Source: Onchocerca volvulus
Lineage: Eukaryota; Nematoda; Chromadorea; Rhabditida; Onchocercidae
DNA: 64,000 nucleotides
Direction: 5' to 3'
NCBI GenBank assembly: GCA_000499405.2
Contig: HG738137.1
Span: 21,910,603-21,974,602 of the forward strand
Below, piece by piece: positions 12,401-26,092 of this stretch (position 1 is its first letter; each line of letters starts with the position of its first letter). A model generated the notes under the pieces. It was not told the DNA's origin. It did not search any database and worked only from the letters and a program-made list of their open reading frames with translations. The position numbers and the translations under genes are program-made.

Positions 12401-13872
12401 TAGAGAATTCTAATGGTGCAGAGGTTGCACGAAAAGTGCTCTTTGAATGTGTTGAAACAGGACTACGGCTATTATCACCATTCATGCCTTTCATTACTGA
12501 AGAGCTTTGGCAGAGATTACCGCCATGTGCATCGAAGGAGCAGCCAGAAAGCCTCTGTGTTGCGCCATATCCGGAAACAGAACAGGTTTGCTCTTTAACG
12601 GTTTTCTCTGAATTCTTTTTCATTTTTGAATAAAGCAATAGCTTTCCACATTATAATTGTCTGCAGTATGCATTCCGAGATGAAAAATTGGAAAATCGAG
12701 TGTCACACGCAATGGATATCGTGAAAACTGTCCGCTCTCTTCGTTCTGATTATGGACTAACAGCTAAAGTTAAAACTGAATGTAAGTTTCTTTGGATAAA
12801 TGAATATTTTTATGTTTAGATTCATTTAAAATCTAAATCCAATTCATTGTTTGCGATTTTTTGCATATTTTTCAGCTTATTTTATATTTGATATTTTTGC
12901 AGATCACTGATTTGTCAAATTAACTATTTCAGTGTATATCATTTTCGAAAATAGCTCAGAAGTAATAGAAATGGAGGATCTTATACCGTTGATAACTACT
13001 TTGACTTCTTCATCTAAGGTTTGCTTTTTTATTCGCACTCATTCTTTTATATCTTTTTTGCCAGTTTTCTACTAGTTATTGGATGCGATCATATTACAGT
13101 AATCTAGATTTTAATTTAAAAAAAAAAAAAATTGGGAAATGAATAAAAATTAAGATCACATAAAATTAGTCATTCATCACATCTTTCCAGGTTTCCTTGC
13201 TAACTGCGAATAAGATACAGCAGATGCCACCAGACTCTGTGCAAGTTGTTGTTTCGGCAACTTGTAAGATCTCACTTTTGCTGAAGGTTTTAGTTCCTTC
13301 ACTTTTTGAATAATTATCTTACTCAACTAATCCTATAGAAATGTATCCACAGTTCAAAGAATTCATAGTTATTGTTCAAATCGATATGATGATTGTTATA
13401 GCATTTTAGAATATAATTGACGTTCCTAAGGAAATTATGAAATTGACGGACAGAGAGGAGAAACTGATGGTTCAATTGAAAAAATTGGAAGAAACAATGT
13501 CTAGTCCGTCTTATAGTAAAGTACCTCTCGGAATACGTAATAATAATGCGGAAAAGGTAATTTGCTTATTTTAGATTATGAAATTTTGACGAAATTATTC
13601 AGCGTTTAATGAGTTGTTTTATTTTTCTGTTTATAGAATTTTTATTAAAAGTTGTCCATTTGTAATATGATCATTGAGATTTTTCTGGTTTAAATGTTTT
13701 TTCGTATTTGTTCTTCAAAATGAAGTAGATTGGGAACCTTTAATGAAAATTTTCTAAAACTACAGAATATTACAACCTACTTTCGAAATAAAATTTTCAG
13801 ATAGCGTCGCTGTTGGCAGAATCAAAACATCTTAATGAAGCCATAATTGCGCTCAAAAACTCGCTTGCATGA
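6465..13872 (+). CDS. vars-2: Valine--tRNA ligase (cytosolic type)
   Basis: Class Ia aminoacyl-tRNA synthetase that attaches valine to tRNA-Val and edits misactivated threonine. I traced 22 exons with consistent phases from 6465 to the TGA at 13870-13872, about 1055 residues, the normal size for a eukaryotic ValRS without a GST-like extension. The N-terminus is Lys/Ala-rich and tRNA-binding in style. The HIGH signature is in exon 3 (7291-7404) as [15 protein letters not shown]. The editing domain includes [20 protein letters not shown] and [12 protein letters not shown]. Then come [28 protein letters not shown], and KMSKS in exon 14 (11208-11353). The anticodon-binding part includes [17 protein letters not shown]. 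The C-terminus is a coiled coil (from about 13430) ending ALKNSLA. All key motifs are intact. The symbol follows the C. elegans cytosolic enzyme and is inferred. The start is the first ATG, giving [12 protein letters not shown]. Confidence 0.97.
8440..8590 (+). pseudogene. Decayed copy of the start of ValRS exon 5 inside the next intron
   Basis: The intron after exon 5 contains a stretch near 8536 reading CGTTACAGAAAAATTAGAAT and then an AATTTATGAATAGTT segment. It resembles the acceptor and first codons of exon 5 at 8146 (CGTTATAGAAAAGGAGAATT and AATTTATGATCAGTT). The flanks before each (GTTGATTAAAATGTAAGAC and TTTGATTAAACTATAAGTC) also match. The copy has stops and cannot encode the catalytic segment. 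It reads as an old internal tandem duplication that has decayed. Confidence 0.45.
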
Positions 13873-14536
13873 ATTATTCTCTAAATATTATTTTTCTTAT
13901 AATCATTTTTTAGAAATTTCTTATATTCTTTGTTGATTTGCTTCCCAAATTACTGGTGATGGATTTTTTTCTGAACTCAAATGTCTTATTAAGTTCCAAC
14001 GATTCAGCTACTTCGTAAAGATATTTTTTCATCTGGTGTTATTTTATTGCTTAAATTTCACACTATTGTTGACATTTCATTGTTTCACAGTTTCACAATT
14101 TTGTTGTTGATAAAAACGAATATTTTGTTTGTTTTTGCAGCCTTGCATGTAATCTATCAGATGTAATATTTTGTTGATAAAACTTATAGAAATTAAAGAT
14201 TTCGTGATGATTTCAAGTAGTTCTTGATGGATCAAGCGAAGCGGAAAGAAAACATCAATTTCTTAAGTTTATGAAAAAATGAGATCACGATCATTAGGTT
14301 TGAAGTTATAATTATTTTCAAATGCTTTTTAAAAATAGAATTTGAGATAATGATGAAGTTGTGCCTGGATATTTTTAGGATGTGATTTTGCGAGTTTATT
14401 TTTGAGTTCTTGCGCAAGTTTGCATTGGACACCACTTTTGTTTCCACTCCAAAGATTATTGATGCATGAATGAGGATTCGTGTGGACGTTAAGGAATGCA
14501 TGAACAGTTATAAGGTGGTACAATAACACGATTTAT
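13873..14536. other. Intergenic gap, ValRS to CMTR2
   Basis: No coding exon seen on either strand. It contains the 3' flank of the ValRS gene and the 5' flank of the CMTR2 gene. Minus-strand open frames at 14232-14529 show no splice context or recognisable product. Confidence 0.4.
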
Positions 14537-17500
14537 ATGGCTGGAATAGAACTGTTGAAATCAATTTATGAGCAGGTGGTGGCTTCATTATTTTCCAAGC
14601 ATATGAAGTTGAAACCTTTACCTGTCGATGAATCCTCCAAGATTGTTTCGGGTGAGGAACTGACATCTCAGTCATGCGATCTATCCAGCTGTTTGAATGA
14701 GTTGAGGGTAATGATTCCTTCATGAAATTTGATATTTAAAACCGATCAGATCTTTCTGAGTATTGAAACTTGTTTTCAATTTTCTCTCAAAAATTTTAAA
14801 AATTTGGAATCTCGATCTTATGAAAAGCCTCTAAGATTTTTACCTATAAGAAAAGATATCTTACTTATTATATTTAGGAAATGATCCCGAATGATCATTT
14901 AGACGACTGGCGAAGACATACTTCATTTACACATCCATTACGTTCTTTTATTCGTGAACGCGCAAAATGTGCTTATAATATGGAATACAGTACTCAAGCT
15001 TTCTTTAAATTTTACGAAATCTTAATCCGTTTCTCTCATATTTGCTTTCCATCAAATTGTACGAAACACATCATCAGGTGTTGTGCCTTTCTTTCGATAA
15101 ATAATATATCAGAAATTTGTTTTAAACGGGACAGTGAAGTGAAAGATGTCAGAAAAATAGTCGGAATGTGGTTTTAAACAGCTTTGGAGACATTTGATTT
15201 TTAAGATGGTAACATGATTATGTTTCAGAAGTTTTCACTTATGCGAATCACCTGGTGCTTTCATTTCGGCTCTTAACGTTTATTTAATATTGCAAAAAAA
15301 TAAGCTCTCTTGGCAATGGTACGCAAATAGGTATGCTTTTCGGCTTTAAATCTTTATATATATTTATTCAGACATGTATTTCAAAGTTAAAGCTAGTTCT
15401 TAAAAGTGAGAAAGCATAGCAAAGCAAACATTTTGAAAAGTTTTATTGGCTTATTTGACACTTTTATTCCGTACCAGAAATTTGAAATAAATCCTTTAAG
15501 GTTAAAGAAGAATATGAAGAAGGAAATGAGAAAATGAGGAAGAGAAAAATAATAAGTTGAAGGACTGTGACTGAAATTGCTGAGCAAGTTGTAATACATA
15601 GTGGAAATCTGAAATTTAAATTTTAAGTTTAAATCCTCACTATGAATGGAATTCACCATATGACATGTTCCTGGATGATGAGTTGATCACAAGTACATGT
15701 CCGAACTGGTTTTTTGGTCCTGATGACAGCGGTGATATATTAAAATGGACCAACGAATATATTAACAGTATTGCTGAAAAAGTTGGTAAATTCTCTTTGA
15801 TAACTGCAGATGGAAGTGTTTATTGCCAGGTGATCTTTCTTGCTTTTCATCAAGATTTTTGCAGAGTTTTGCAAATATGAAAGGATATGCTAACGCTACT
15901 TACTCTTTTTTTTTTTTTTAAATCATGTTTGTTTTTATAGCTTTTTTAGTCCGAAATTTATTGAGTAAATTGGTTGGTCAGAGTTCTTTATTCTTCAAAA
16001 TCATTATTAAATTTGGATTTCGTTAAAAATTTGAGAGATGCACCTAAGTATTATTTGCGAATTTTGAATTTTTTTGCCAACTATGGATGTTCATCTTTTC
16101 AGGATAATCCGGCAGAGCAGGAACGCATCATCTTTCCATTGTTACAGAAAGAGATTGATATATCACTATCATTACTCCAAACTAATGGTACATTTATCGT
16201 AAAAATGTACACATCATTTCTTAATGAAACTGTAACATTGTTGAGTCGTCTTTTAATGTGTTTCGAAGAGGTTTACGTCATAAAACCTTCTTGCAGTAAA
16301 CCAGGCAATTCTGAGGTTGGTGTCAAATTCATTTGATGTTGCAAATTTTCGATTTTCTGTTCGCTATACCTGTTTAAACTTTCACAGTTTTATCAAACAG
16401 AAATACGATCTTTTATTATTATATGAAACTCTGAACGACATTACTTATTTCAGGTTTACTTGTTATGCGCGAGTTTCACATCCTGCGAACGATGTAAAGA
16501 GGGAACAGAATTATCTACGTCTTATCGAAAGGTTCTTGTGCTGTGAAAGTTCTTTTTTATTTAACCACTAAAAATATCTATATACCAACTTTTTTACTTC
16601 CAGATTTTGTTGGAATGTTCGAAATTTTTTGTGCAGCATCAAATGCAAATGATTTGGTTCAACATCTCTACTTTCGGCAAAGTTGAGGTGTATTTTATTA
16701 AATTTTACTAGAAGAATGGTTCATTTATTTTTCGCAACGTTTAAGCAGGCTCATTTTTCATTATTCGTTTTTATTTTTATTTTTATTTTTTATTCATTTC
16801 AGAATGATTTGAAAGATTTTATTGAACAGAAGAAAATACAAGCAGCAGGAATTTATGAGCAGATGATGACTATATCAAATTTTGAAAAATTTGCTGCCGA
16901 ACTTTTTTCAGCTTCTTTTACCCTCCTTAAAAGGTAATTTACCACAGTAAACACAGTCGAAATAAGAGGAATTTCTTCACACTTTAACCATTTTAAGAGT
17001 TCTACGATAAATTTTAAAATGTTGTCAAAATCTCATGATTCATGTTCCTAGACCCAATCCCTGGAAGTTTTCAAAGCTTGGTGGTTTTATCGAAGGACTG
17101 CGAAATATCACTACTCAAGAGGCGCAGATTTTGATTGAAAATATGGTAAGTTGAAGACAGTAATCTGATAAAAAAGTAGAATTTTCGAGTTGTCCTGGGT
17201 AGTGACATAGTCCATGTAAATAATCTTGGGCCTCTTATTTCTTAAGGCTTTTTTCTTTTTTCGAATGATTCTCTTTCAAAAAAAAAAAAAAAGCTTTTCC
17301 AGATAATTTGCAATATTATGAAAGGAGTTGATGCTGCAGCAGAGCAGACATTTAACATATCACCTTGTTGGATTTGCGACTGCTGTCAATGGATTGATGA
17401 TTTCTGCGTGAACAAGCGCAATTTGGAAGAGATGCTGAAGATGGGAGATGCGCCATCAGGAACGGGAATAAAACATACGTTATTCTTAGAACCGAAAACT

Positions 17501-18722
17501 TTGGCATTGTTGAAATGTGTCTCTCTGGTAGAGTTCAGATATTATTGATTTCTGATTATTTGAATTTCTAATGTTTAATAAAGCAATTCACTGTTCAATT
17601 TCAGCATCTCTTTATCTCATTTTAGATGCTTTTCATCTTTTTTGGATTCAATGTTTAATGAAAGGTAATTTAGAGACTTTTTTACTATCAAAAAATAAAA
17701 ATAAATGACTTTTAGGAAATCCGAGATATCTGTTCTATTGATACGTCTTATGCGAACTTTGAAAGAGTGCAAAGCAATTCAACACTTGAAATTAATTCAT
17801 TTGTACTCAGATCTCAATTCGACTGGATATTAGTCCTTGAAGAAATGTTTCTTCATGCATCAAATCATCAGGTTACGCTAGTTGATTATGCATTGCAGGA
17901 AAGAAAAATATTTTGTTTGAAGAAATCTTCTTTTTGTAATTCTCGAGTTTCATGATAGATATTTTCTGATAGATATTTTTGACTGAATTGTAATATGTAA
18001 CTAATTTTTTTGTTGTCCGTGACACGAATCAGTTAAAAACCAAATTTTTTAATTTTTTTGGAACAAAATAAACTTCTGAAATTAAGAACGCTGTTCTAAA
18101 AACTCACCGAAAGTAGAGAAATTATTAAAAGGAGGCATAAATTATTTTCTTATAGTTAAGATGTTGAATTAAAAAGAAAATGATTGTTATTTTGTAGGAC
18201 TCAAAGCTGCAAATAAAAATTCCTTCCTCATTGATATTGACTCGCTTCACCGTTTCATTTATGGCGTTCTGCTCTCTGTGTTATGAAAATGTAATATTAT
18301 TGTGCCCTGAAGAGAATTCCCAGATGCCACTTAATCAACTAATATGCTATAATCCGGTAAGTTTTCATTGCCGACAAGGATTAATAATATTTCTTCGCCA
18401 TACTGAGTTTATTATGAGAAACGTATTCGATATTTCATAGTCATAATGCAATATGTCAACAAGTTTCAATTTTCTCAGTCTGAAATGGGCAAATTTATAC
18501 CACTTTTGTAAAAAGGACAAGATGGTGATTCCTAATAAATGCTCTTTATCAAAAAATGAAAGATTAATGACATTTTCTTTAAATATTCTCAAAAATTTGC
18601 AGCGGAAGAATGTTCATAATCTCGCCGAATTTCTTCATTATTTGTCAATCATCAAGGAGAAATTGCTAGGTAGACAATCAAATATATACGATCAATTTCC
18701 AGAGGACATTGAAAAGATTTAA
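14537..18722 (+). CDS. cmtr-2: Cap-specific mRNA 2'-O-methyltransferase 2 (CMTR2)
   Basis: RrmJ/FtsJ-fold enzyme that methylates the 2'-O of the second transcribed nucleotide of capped mRNA (cap2) using SAM. Thirteen exons in consistent phase: 14537-14707, 14878-15077, 15229-15330, 15628-15829, 16103-16315, 16454-16531, 16604-16687, 16803-16933, 17052-17145, 17303-17527, 17716-17871, 18198-18356, 18603-18722, about 644 residues. The substrate-binding HTSFTHPLRSFIRE motif is at about residue 70, the SAM motif LCESPGAFISALNVYL at about 125, then NWFFGPDDSGDIL. The catalytic Asp lies in SLITADGSVYCQ and the catalytic Lys in TFIVKMYTSF; KPSCSKPGNSEVYLLC follows. These motifs and their order match the human protein, which is longer (about 770), so the C-terminal half is compact. 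AATAAA lies near 18860, about 140 bases after the stop. Cap2 writing matters in a phylum whose mRNAs often carry a trans-spliced, trimethylguanosine-capped leader. Confidence 0.93.
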
Positions 18723-21501
18723 TAATAATTACTTGTTAAGGATCATATTTTTCAAAGCAAAAAATGTTTGTTCAAACGTTTAAAATGACACATCGTAATT
18801 TTTGATGGTTAATCTTTGCACTTCTAAACAACAGCATATATATTAGTTTTAATAGTTTGAAATAAACTCGTTTTAGACATTATTCGAAATGGTTCGCGTG
18901 TTTACCGGTTTGTGCCCGAGTATCAATTCAGATGTGAACATTTTTACGCATCGATATTGCATTACAACTCGTTCATGGCACAAAGAATGCTTACAAAATG
19001 CAAATTTTAACTTGTTTTCATGTGACAAATAACCAATTTGAGGTACAAATTCGATCGGTATGGAGTCTAGAATCGGTTGAAACAAATTTTTCGCATTTGA
19101 CTGATGTGATATAGTGCCAAAATATAAGCCATTGCCACTGCTTATGCTCGGAACAGGTCGCAAAATTCAAGTGAGAGGATGCACCGATTAATTTGATATG
19201 CAAGCAATTGCGAAGATAAGCTTTTTCATTTTTTCAGTACCATAGTTGAGCTTGGTAGAATTATTTTCGTTTCATATGACTAGTTTTCCAAAGTTTGGAG
19301 CAATTTTTATTATATATGCATGTTTGATTTTCAATTTCAAATTCTTGGAAATTCGCAATTACGTGTTTTGGAAGACTTGCTGTTTTGTTGAGCTGTGGAT
19401 GGGATAGATTTGTATTAATTCCTTTATTCACAAGAGCAGTAATCAAATAACAAATAATTGGCAGCACAGGAGAAAATCAAGTATCGTGAAGAAAATTTGG
19501 TGATGTGGTTTAGAAATTTAGAGAGGAATGTGTATTGGAAACTTGGAGAGAAGTAACGCAGTCTAAGGCCGTCCAGTTAGATGAATCCAACTCGAATCAT
19601 AAGAGAGGTTCTTTGGAATTTTGTAGGAGTATTTGAACTGTTAGAAATTGAGCGTGTTGGAATAAGATACGATTGATGACAAGATAATTATGAGAAAGGA
19701 ACAGTTTTTGCAAAAGGAAAAATGTTGTGATACAGTTTAATTGGATACAAAAGATGGGAACGGATATGTAAGTACTAGATTAATCATTAATTAGAATTAT
19801 TTAGAATTAGATTAAAATTATTTTAGCTAAGGTCTGGAACGTTTAGAATAATGTTGTAGATTAGCATGGAAATTAACACACACAGAAATAATTTTACAGA
19901 TAATGATTCATTCGAAAATTTTACAAATTTTTAACTACTTGATTAAATAATTTTCTATAATAATTAATTTTAATTAGAAATTAATTTCGGTTTTCCTGAC
20001 AGTACGTATATTTTTTTTTTTTCTTCAGATTTGAAAGCGTTTATGAGATTTTTCGTTATCTATTTCACTATAAAGCTTATTCTCAGCAATAAAGATTAGA
20101 ACAAATTTTGATTGGAATTTAATTTATTTTCTCCGATAAAATTATGTTAGGTACTGCAATGCTGTTTTGATATTCGATATTTTTACTTTGCTTTTCCCAC
20201 AAATCACGAATAATTTATTTTCTTTGATATCTGTTTGGGGATCATAAGAGAAAATGAATTAAGATTTGATATGAACCAGAAAGAATCAATTTCTAAAGTT
20301 TTAGTACTTTGACAAAAATTCAACGAACAAATATGACTGTAATTAACGGCACTAGAAAATTTTTACTCAACTTTTATTCAAAAAATTGCTTTTATAAAAT
20401 GACATACGTAGAAGAAATTATTAGCTTAAATATGAACTTTGACAGAAATTCAACAAACAAATGTAATTGTAAATAATGGAACAAATAAATAACAAGACGG
20501 TATATTAAATATGTTTCTTAATTTCCTTATTCTTTATCCCAAATTTAAAGTATTACGATTCTTTTTTTTTTTTTTTTTTTTTTTTTAAATAAACCATGTG
20601 TGTCATTTTTTTTTATTTATAATCTGTCTGTAATTTGATTTTCAATACATTTCTTTAGAATATAATATTATAAGTTCTCAATGACAAAAAATTTAATAAA
20701 TTAGGTTTTGATCCATATATGCATCTCCAAAATCGAAATAAGTAACACATATTTTGTTCCAGCTCCCAAAAACTTCCAATTTTAAAATAAAATTTTTGTT
20801 TTATCTGCATCTTTTATTTATAAATATTATTTTGAAGATCTTGGAAGATAGGGAGAATTTTTCGGAACAAAACCGTCGATTTTTAGATAAATCTTGGAAC
20901 AAAATTTGATGCAGAATACAGTATGAATATCCTTTATGTTGCATCCTTGTTATAGCTTCATTGAAAACTTTGGTCTTTTTGAAGAATGAATTTAGATCTT
21001 TATTAAAGCCATTAACCTGCTTTTTTATCATATGAATGTTACACAAAATATTGCTGCAAATATGGTGTAGTTGTTTAATGGTTAATACTATGTAACAACA
21101 AATTTTGTTTGCCATTTTCATTCTCTTTTCATTCATTTTCTTCTTTAGGGAAATATAATGAAAATAAAATGTTTTTGAACGAGAATAATCAGTAGTGAAG
21201 CACCATTCACAACTATAGAGTGTTGCATGTGAGTAAAATCTGTAATTCGCTAACTTTAAATTAATTTCAAGTTTTCTCAAACAAAAGTAAATCAAGGCTT
21301 CTCGAAATATGAAACCTTTCTTGATACGGCACTAATATTCATGGTTTTTTTCATGATTCTTTTCAAGAAGAGGAAGGAAATTTTTATTATTCATTTCAAA
21401 ATTTTAAATAAAACTGCGATATTGAATTAATGAAAAATTCATTGTCAGAATTTCGACATATAAATTAATAGTGGCACTGGTGATCATTTTTTGTACAGAA
21501 A
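18723..21501. other. Gene-poor A+T-rich region
   Basis: No supported gene. It carries a T tract at about 20562-20586. On the minus strand 20801-21295 is an unusually long open frame (164 codons from a TTG; first good ATG near 21138), rich in Lys, Ile, Asn and Phe, with no recognised domain. It lies just downstream of the small membrane-protein gene on the same strand. It may be 3' UTR, chance, or an unrecognised gene. Confidence 0.4.
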
Positions 21502-22558
21502 TCATGATTTGTCCTGGATCACTTCTAATTCGGTTGCTTCTTCCTGAAGAGCTCGCGGCAAATCTGCATTCCGTATATGGTCGAAATATTTACGGCATTT
21601 GTTGAATACGAAAAGTTGGAAAATGAGATAAAGACCAAGAAGTATGATTGCAGTTTTAATCATTAAAACTATCAAAAATCTTACGATAAATTGTTTCTGA
21701 TGACCTAAAAGCATTTTTTCAAAAATATGAAGAATTAAGCTGTAATGGGATTTAAATTCTATTCTGATATTTTATTTTTAATATACCGGCCAATTTTGAA
21801 TCATAATTACTTCAAATTTCCTCGAAATATTAAAAATTCGACGAGGTTAGCTTTCCATGAAGCTAAAAGATCAAAAAAGTTCATTTCTTCGATGAATTTT
21901 CATTATAGCGGTAAAGACGGAATATTCTTAAAAAAGTCATGTTAGGTTACAGTGGTAGCGAACAAGAATGGATAATAAAAATAGATATATTAGAAGTTTC
22001 AATTCCATAATAACAATAGCAAATATATTTCTCAAAAATAAAACTGAAATATGACGATGTAGATGTTTGGCAACATTTCATTCTGGTTATCTTTTAATCA
22101 TGCAAAAGCCTACCTTGTCCAAATGTATCCAGAAATGTCTGTGTACTAAACAGGGCTGTCGTAAACATAACGATTGTTCCAGTTAACCAAATTAATATTA
22201 ACAAGGCCTAAAAGCAATTAAAGCATTTTCTAACTTATTCTCTTTTTTGAATTCATTGTCCTTCTGCAAAAAAATTAAAAAATCTTTCGAAAATTGAAAT
22301 CTAATTTCTCCTTCTGAAATGTATTTCATCTCATCTAAAAAATATGAATATGAAAGTTGTTGGAATTATTTGATTTCAAATTACCGAATGTATAATAGCT
22401 GGCCATAGACAAATGGCTTGTTTTTGTCGAAGAGCATATATTGTTAACAAAAAATAAAATACTGCTATCCAAATGATCAGAATGCTCCATGGAAATAGAA
22501 TGCCAATTATGATCACCCAGCAACTCATACTGAACATGAACATAAATTTTGTAACAGG
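21502..22558 (-). CDS. Small multi-pass membrane protein, 5' end not found
   Basis: Unrecognised family. Three phase-compatible exons on the minus strand: 22558-22385, 22207-22114 and 21704-21502 (stop TGA), giving about 156 residues. They encode four hydrophobic segments: FMFMFSMSCWVIIIGILFPW with the adjacent ILIIWIAVFYFLLTIYAL, then ALLILIWLTGTIVMFTTALF, then FLIVLMIKTAIILLGLYLIF. The C-terminal tail is hydrophilic and acidic (LPRALQEEATELEVIQDKS) and probably cytosolic. The first exon listed opens at an acceptor (TTTTGCAG) in phase 0 without an ATG, so at least one upstream exon is missing. A hydrophobic open frame at 22708-22941 might supply it, but I found no donor in the right phase. 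The overall shape (short tetraspan with an acidic tail) is all that can be said. Confidence 0.6.
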
Positions 22559-25500
22559 CTGCAAAATGATGAACATTTGAGGTAATTTCAGTCAGATTTA
22601 GTTGATAAATTGGAATAAAAGAAGCAAACTTTTCCTTAGTCTTTTCGTTTTTCTTTTTTCATCCATTTCATTCCCTCACATTTGCAAAAAATTTTTTGCA
22701 GTTTAGTTTACGATAGTGGGTGAAGTAGGAAATAAGTACAAATTTTTTTGCATAGCTCGCATTTGTTTATAATATGAAAATTTGTTATGTACAAACCTAG
22801 TGCTAAGAATGGAATCCAAAATTCATGTAAAACGAACATAAATATGAAATCTATTATTGAAGCATTGAAATGCTGGATTATTTGGTTCGACATCAACTTT
22901 TTTGGACACCAGATCCGTAAAATATTCTCTGATTGGTACACCGCGGATTTTTTTGTTCATCATTCAATTAACTGCAACACATTTATTGATTACTATATTA
23001 AAAACTGCAATCAGTTAGTACATAATAAACTGTGAATAATTTCGTTTTTTTTTTTCTTTTTTTTTTTATTAATAGATCCACGGAATGGCAAAAAAAATTT
23101 CTTTGTATTTGACGCAAGGCGCTGAACACAAGTTACTTCAAAATTTAGTTTATTGGAGGAATTAGAATTTAAAATGAAATAGTATGAAATGAGTTTTATC
23201 ATTCATTTGAAAGCACACTTGTTAGGTGATCTTGAAATTTCAGATGAGAATTGAGCAATATGTGTAAAAATTAATTTCAATAAATGAATACAATTCAGTA
23301 ATAAGCATGCGCGAAATCGATCAGAAGATAATGTTGAAGTAAAAAAAGATATGTCGTAAGGAATTAAGATTAAATTTTAATTAAAAAATGTGAATAGTAA
23401 GAGAGCTGTCTCCTTTGTTCATCGATTGAAAGAGTTAAAAAAAGTGTTTAATGGCAATTTGTGAATCAGTCCTATAATTATGATAAAACTAAAAATATCA
23501 ACGCTATAGTTATGATAGAATTAAAAATACTGCCGGTAATTCAACCCATGTAATCTAATATGAATTTCTCATTCAATTAAAAGTGATAACGATGGATCCT
23601 AAGCAATTTAGATAGGTGAGTAGTTTTGAAATGATTGAAAAACATGCGACTTTTTTTCCCCATCTTTCACTTTTTAGTTTCTCATTGAAATAATTTATAA
23701 TTAGGAAAGAATGTGATCATAATAAGACTATTTAAAACTTTTGTTGACTATGATTTGCAACTTTTAAATCTATATTCATTAAAAATTCCAAGATATTTAA
23801 GTTTGTAGAATTCTTAAATAAGGAAAAGTTTGAAAGTTAGAATGAATGCAAAAGAATCAATTTTAAAAATGGTATAACATGCATTAATTTTAACGCCAAA
23901 ATTGTAAAGCGCACATTTCCAATAGTTCTTCAAAAGAAAGCAATATAAATAGCATATAATTTTTTGTCTACCCAATATATGACTACTTCCATTTCCTTTT
24001 TTTCCCAAAAAGTTTGACTGATATCACTGATTGGTTTGGAATATTCGGATAGTGTATGCGTCGCAAATTAAATTTTCGCAAAGTATAGGCGCAAATTCCG
24101 CCAAACTATCAGTGATGGAAAAAAAAATAACGTAAATGATTGGACAAATCATCTAAAGACTAGCTGAGCAAAAATGTGATTCGCTGCATAAACTGCTTAG
24201 AAATTCACACTCTTCCTGAACGTCGCTCCAACAGTCTCATATTTCTTACACGCTTTCCTGATAGGTTGATAATTATGCGGCATATTCGGACAGGTATTGT
24301 CGTGATGAAGAAATAAATCTAATAAAAGTTAGAGGAATAAGTTGAAAGAAAAGAATAACTGATGATTATGACAATGAGAAGATGAGGGAAAAATGGGTGA
24401 GGGACAAGTGAGCAAGGAGAAACTTTGTGAGATTATCACACAAGCAGCATAATTCTCATTTAGGCAAAATACTGTCTATGCAAAAAGCGGTGTAGAGAAG
24501 AATAAGCAGTGCATATTTTGAGGAGAGATTCGGAAGCAGTATACATTACTGAAAAATTCTCAACATAATGAAATGACTAGAGCAACAACTCTTCAACGCA
24601 ACATAACCGGTTCTTGGCCTGATTCATACCCAACCTTAACCATGTTATCAGCCCATCCCAAGATGTTTTCTGCAGGAATTTCAACGAGCAGCGAGAGAAG
24701 GGAAGAGTTTTCTGCATCAAAATGTGCTTTTCCTTATTCGTGCGATAAATTCTTCAATTTTCACCATTATTCATCAAACTCTATGATAATACTGTTAAAA
24801 GCCATTTGATTACCGTCCCACTTTCAGCATTATTTAAAAAAGCATTATTTTTTATTTCAACGCCAATTTCACAATCGTTTTAATTTTATTAATTTCCGAA
24901 TCTGAATCCCAAAAATCATCGATGAATTAAACATGTCTATTATTTCTTGAGGCAATTAGGCATACATTTGGAAAAACCTTCATATCCAAATGAATCGAAA
25001 GAATGATGAATTAATCGATTTTATTTTTAAAAAGTAAAGCAACACGAATGTAGTAAATTGAAGGTTATAAAATTTTAATAAACAAATGACTGTTCAATAT
25101 GGAGTGAATCAGAAAAGTGGAGAAAAGAATAACAAAATATAATGATTGAATTTTTGAATTGGTTTGAAACTGCTCACACATGGAACTTCAATTTTCAAGT
25201 AATGAATAATTTTTTTGATGGGATTTCTTTTTTGGGGTTTAAATATTACACTTATCACTGGTATAAATCACGAATAGCTTATTTATGAAATCTTGAAAGG
25301 TTTACAGCTGTAACATTACTTTATTAAAAATACCAGGAAATTCATTTATTTCATATTCATCTTTGTCTTGAGGAAAAGTTCAAAATCAAAAAGGATTAGA
25401 TTTAAAAAAAAAAAAAAAATAGATTAGATTCCATTTTTCTATCTCCTAACCTTCTTTTTCGACTCCAAAATAACTTCAGAAGTAGATGATAGTGTATAAT

Positions 25501-26092
25501 AAGATCATCATACTAATATGATGAAAAAAAACGATTTTTCGATACAATTTTCTACATTCACTGATTCTATAATTTTCTTATTGAGCAGTACTAATATCAT
25601 TTACAATCTTTGTCAACATTTTTTCTTTTTTTTTTGGGAAAAAAGTGCAAATAACATCTTTCTCATTTACACTATTGAAAATGAAGTACCAATCGATCTT
25701 TTAAATGAATTCGTTCCTGATCGTATGTTCCAAATTGTTTTTATCACTCGAAAATAATGGAATTGATATTACTATTTAGAGATTTCATATTATAATCAAT
25801 TAACGATGACATTATCATCAATCTTAAACGCCTGAATGAGAATCGTCGTAAAGATTCGCTTATGTGGTGTAAGTCAAAAACGAAATTCAAATGTAATCTT
25901 CTATAAATTGAAAGACATTTAATTTCACAACGATTTCATTCTCGACTTCAGGATATATTTTATTAATTTAGGAAAATTTTCTTAAAAAATTTGAAAAGAA
26001 GTCATGAATGATTGCAATATATATGTTAGACTAATATACGAAATCGATTCACAGCAAGAATAAACAATTAGAAGGTAGTTTACCAACATCAA
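22559..26092. other. Gene-poor region
   Basis: Apart from a possible missing first exon of the membrane-protein gene (22.6-23.0 kb), I see no coding exons, RNA gene or mobile element. Several homopolymer runs occur (near 23045, 25400 and 25625). The + strand open frame at 24573-24809 has no splice context or recognisable motif. Confidence 0.35.
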
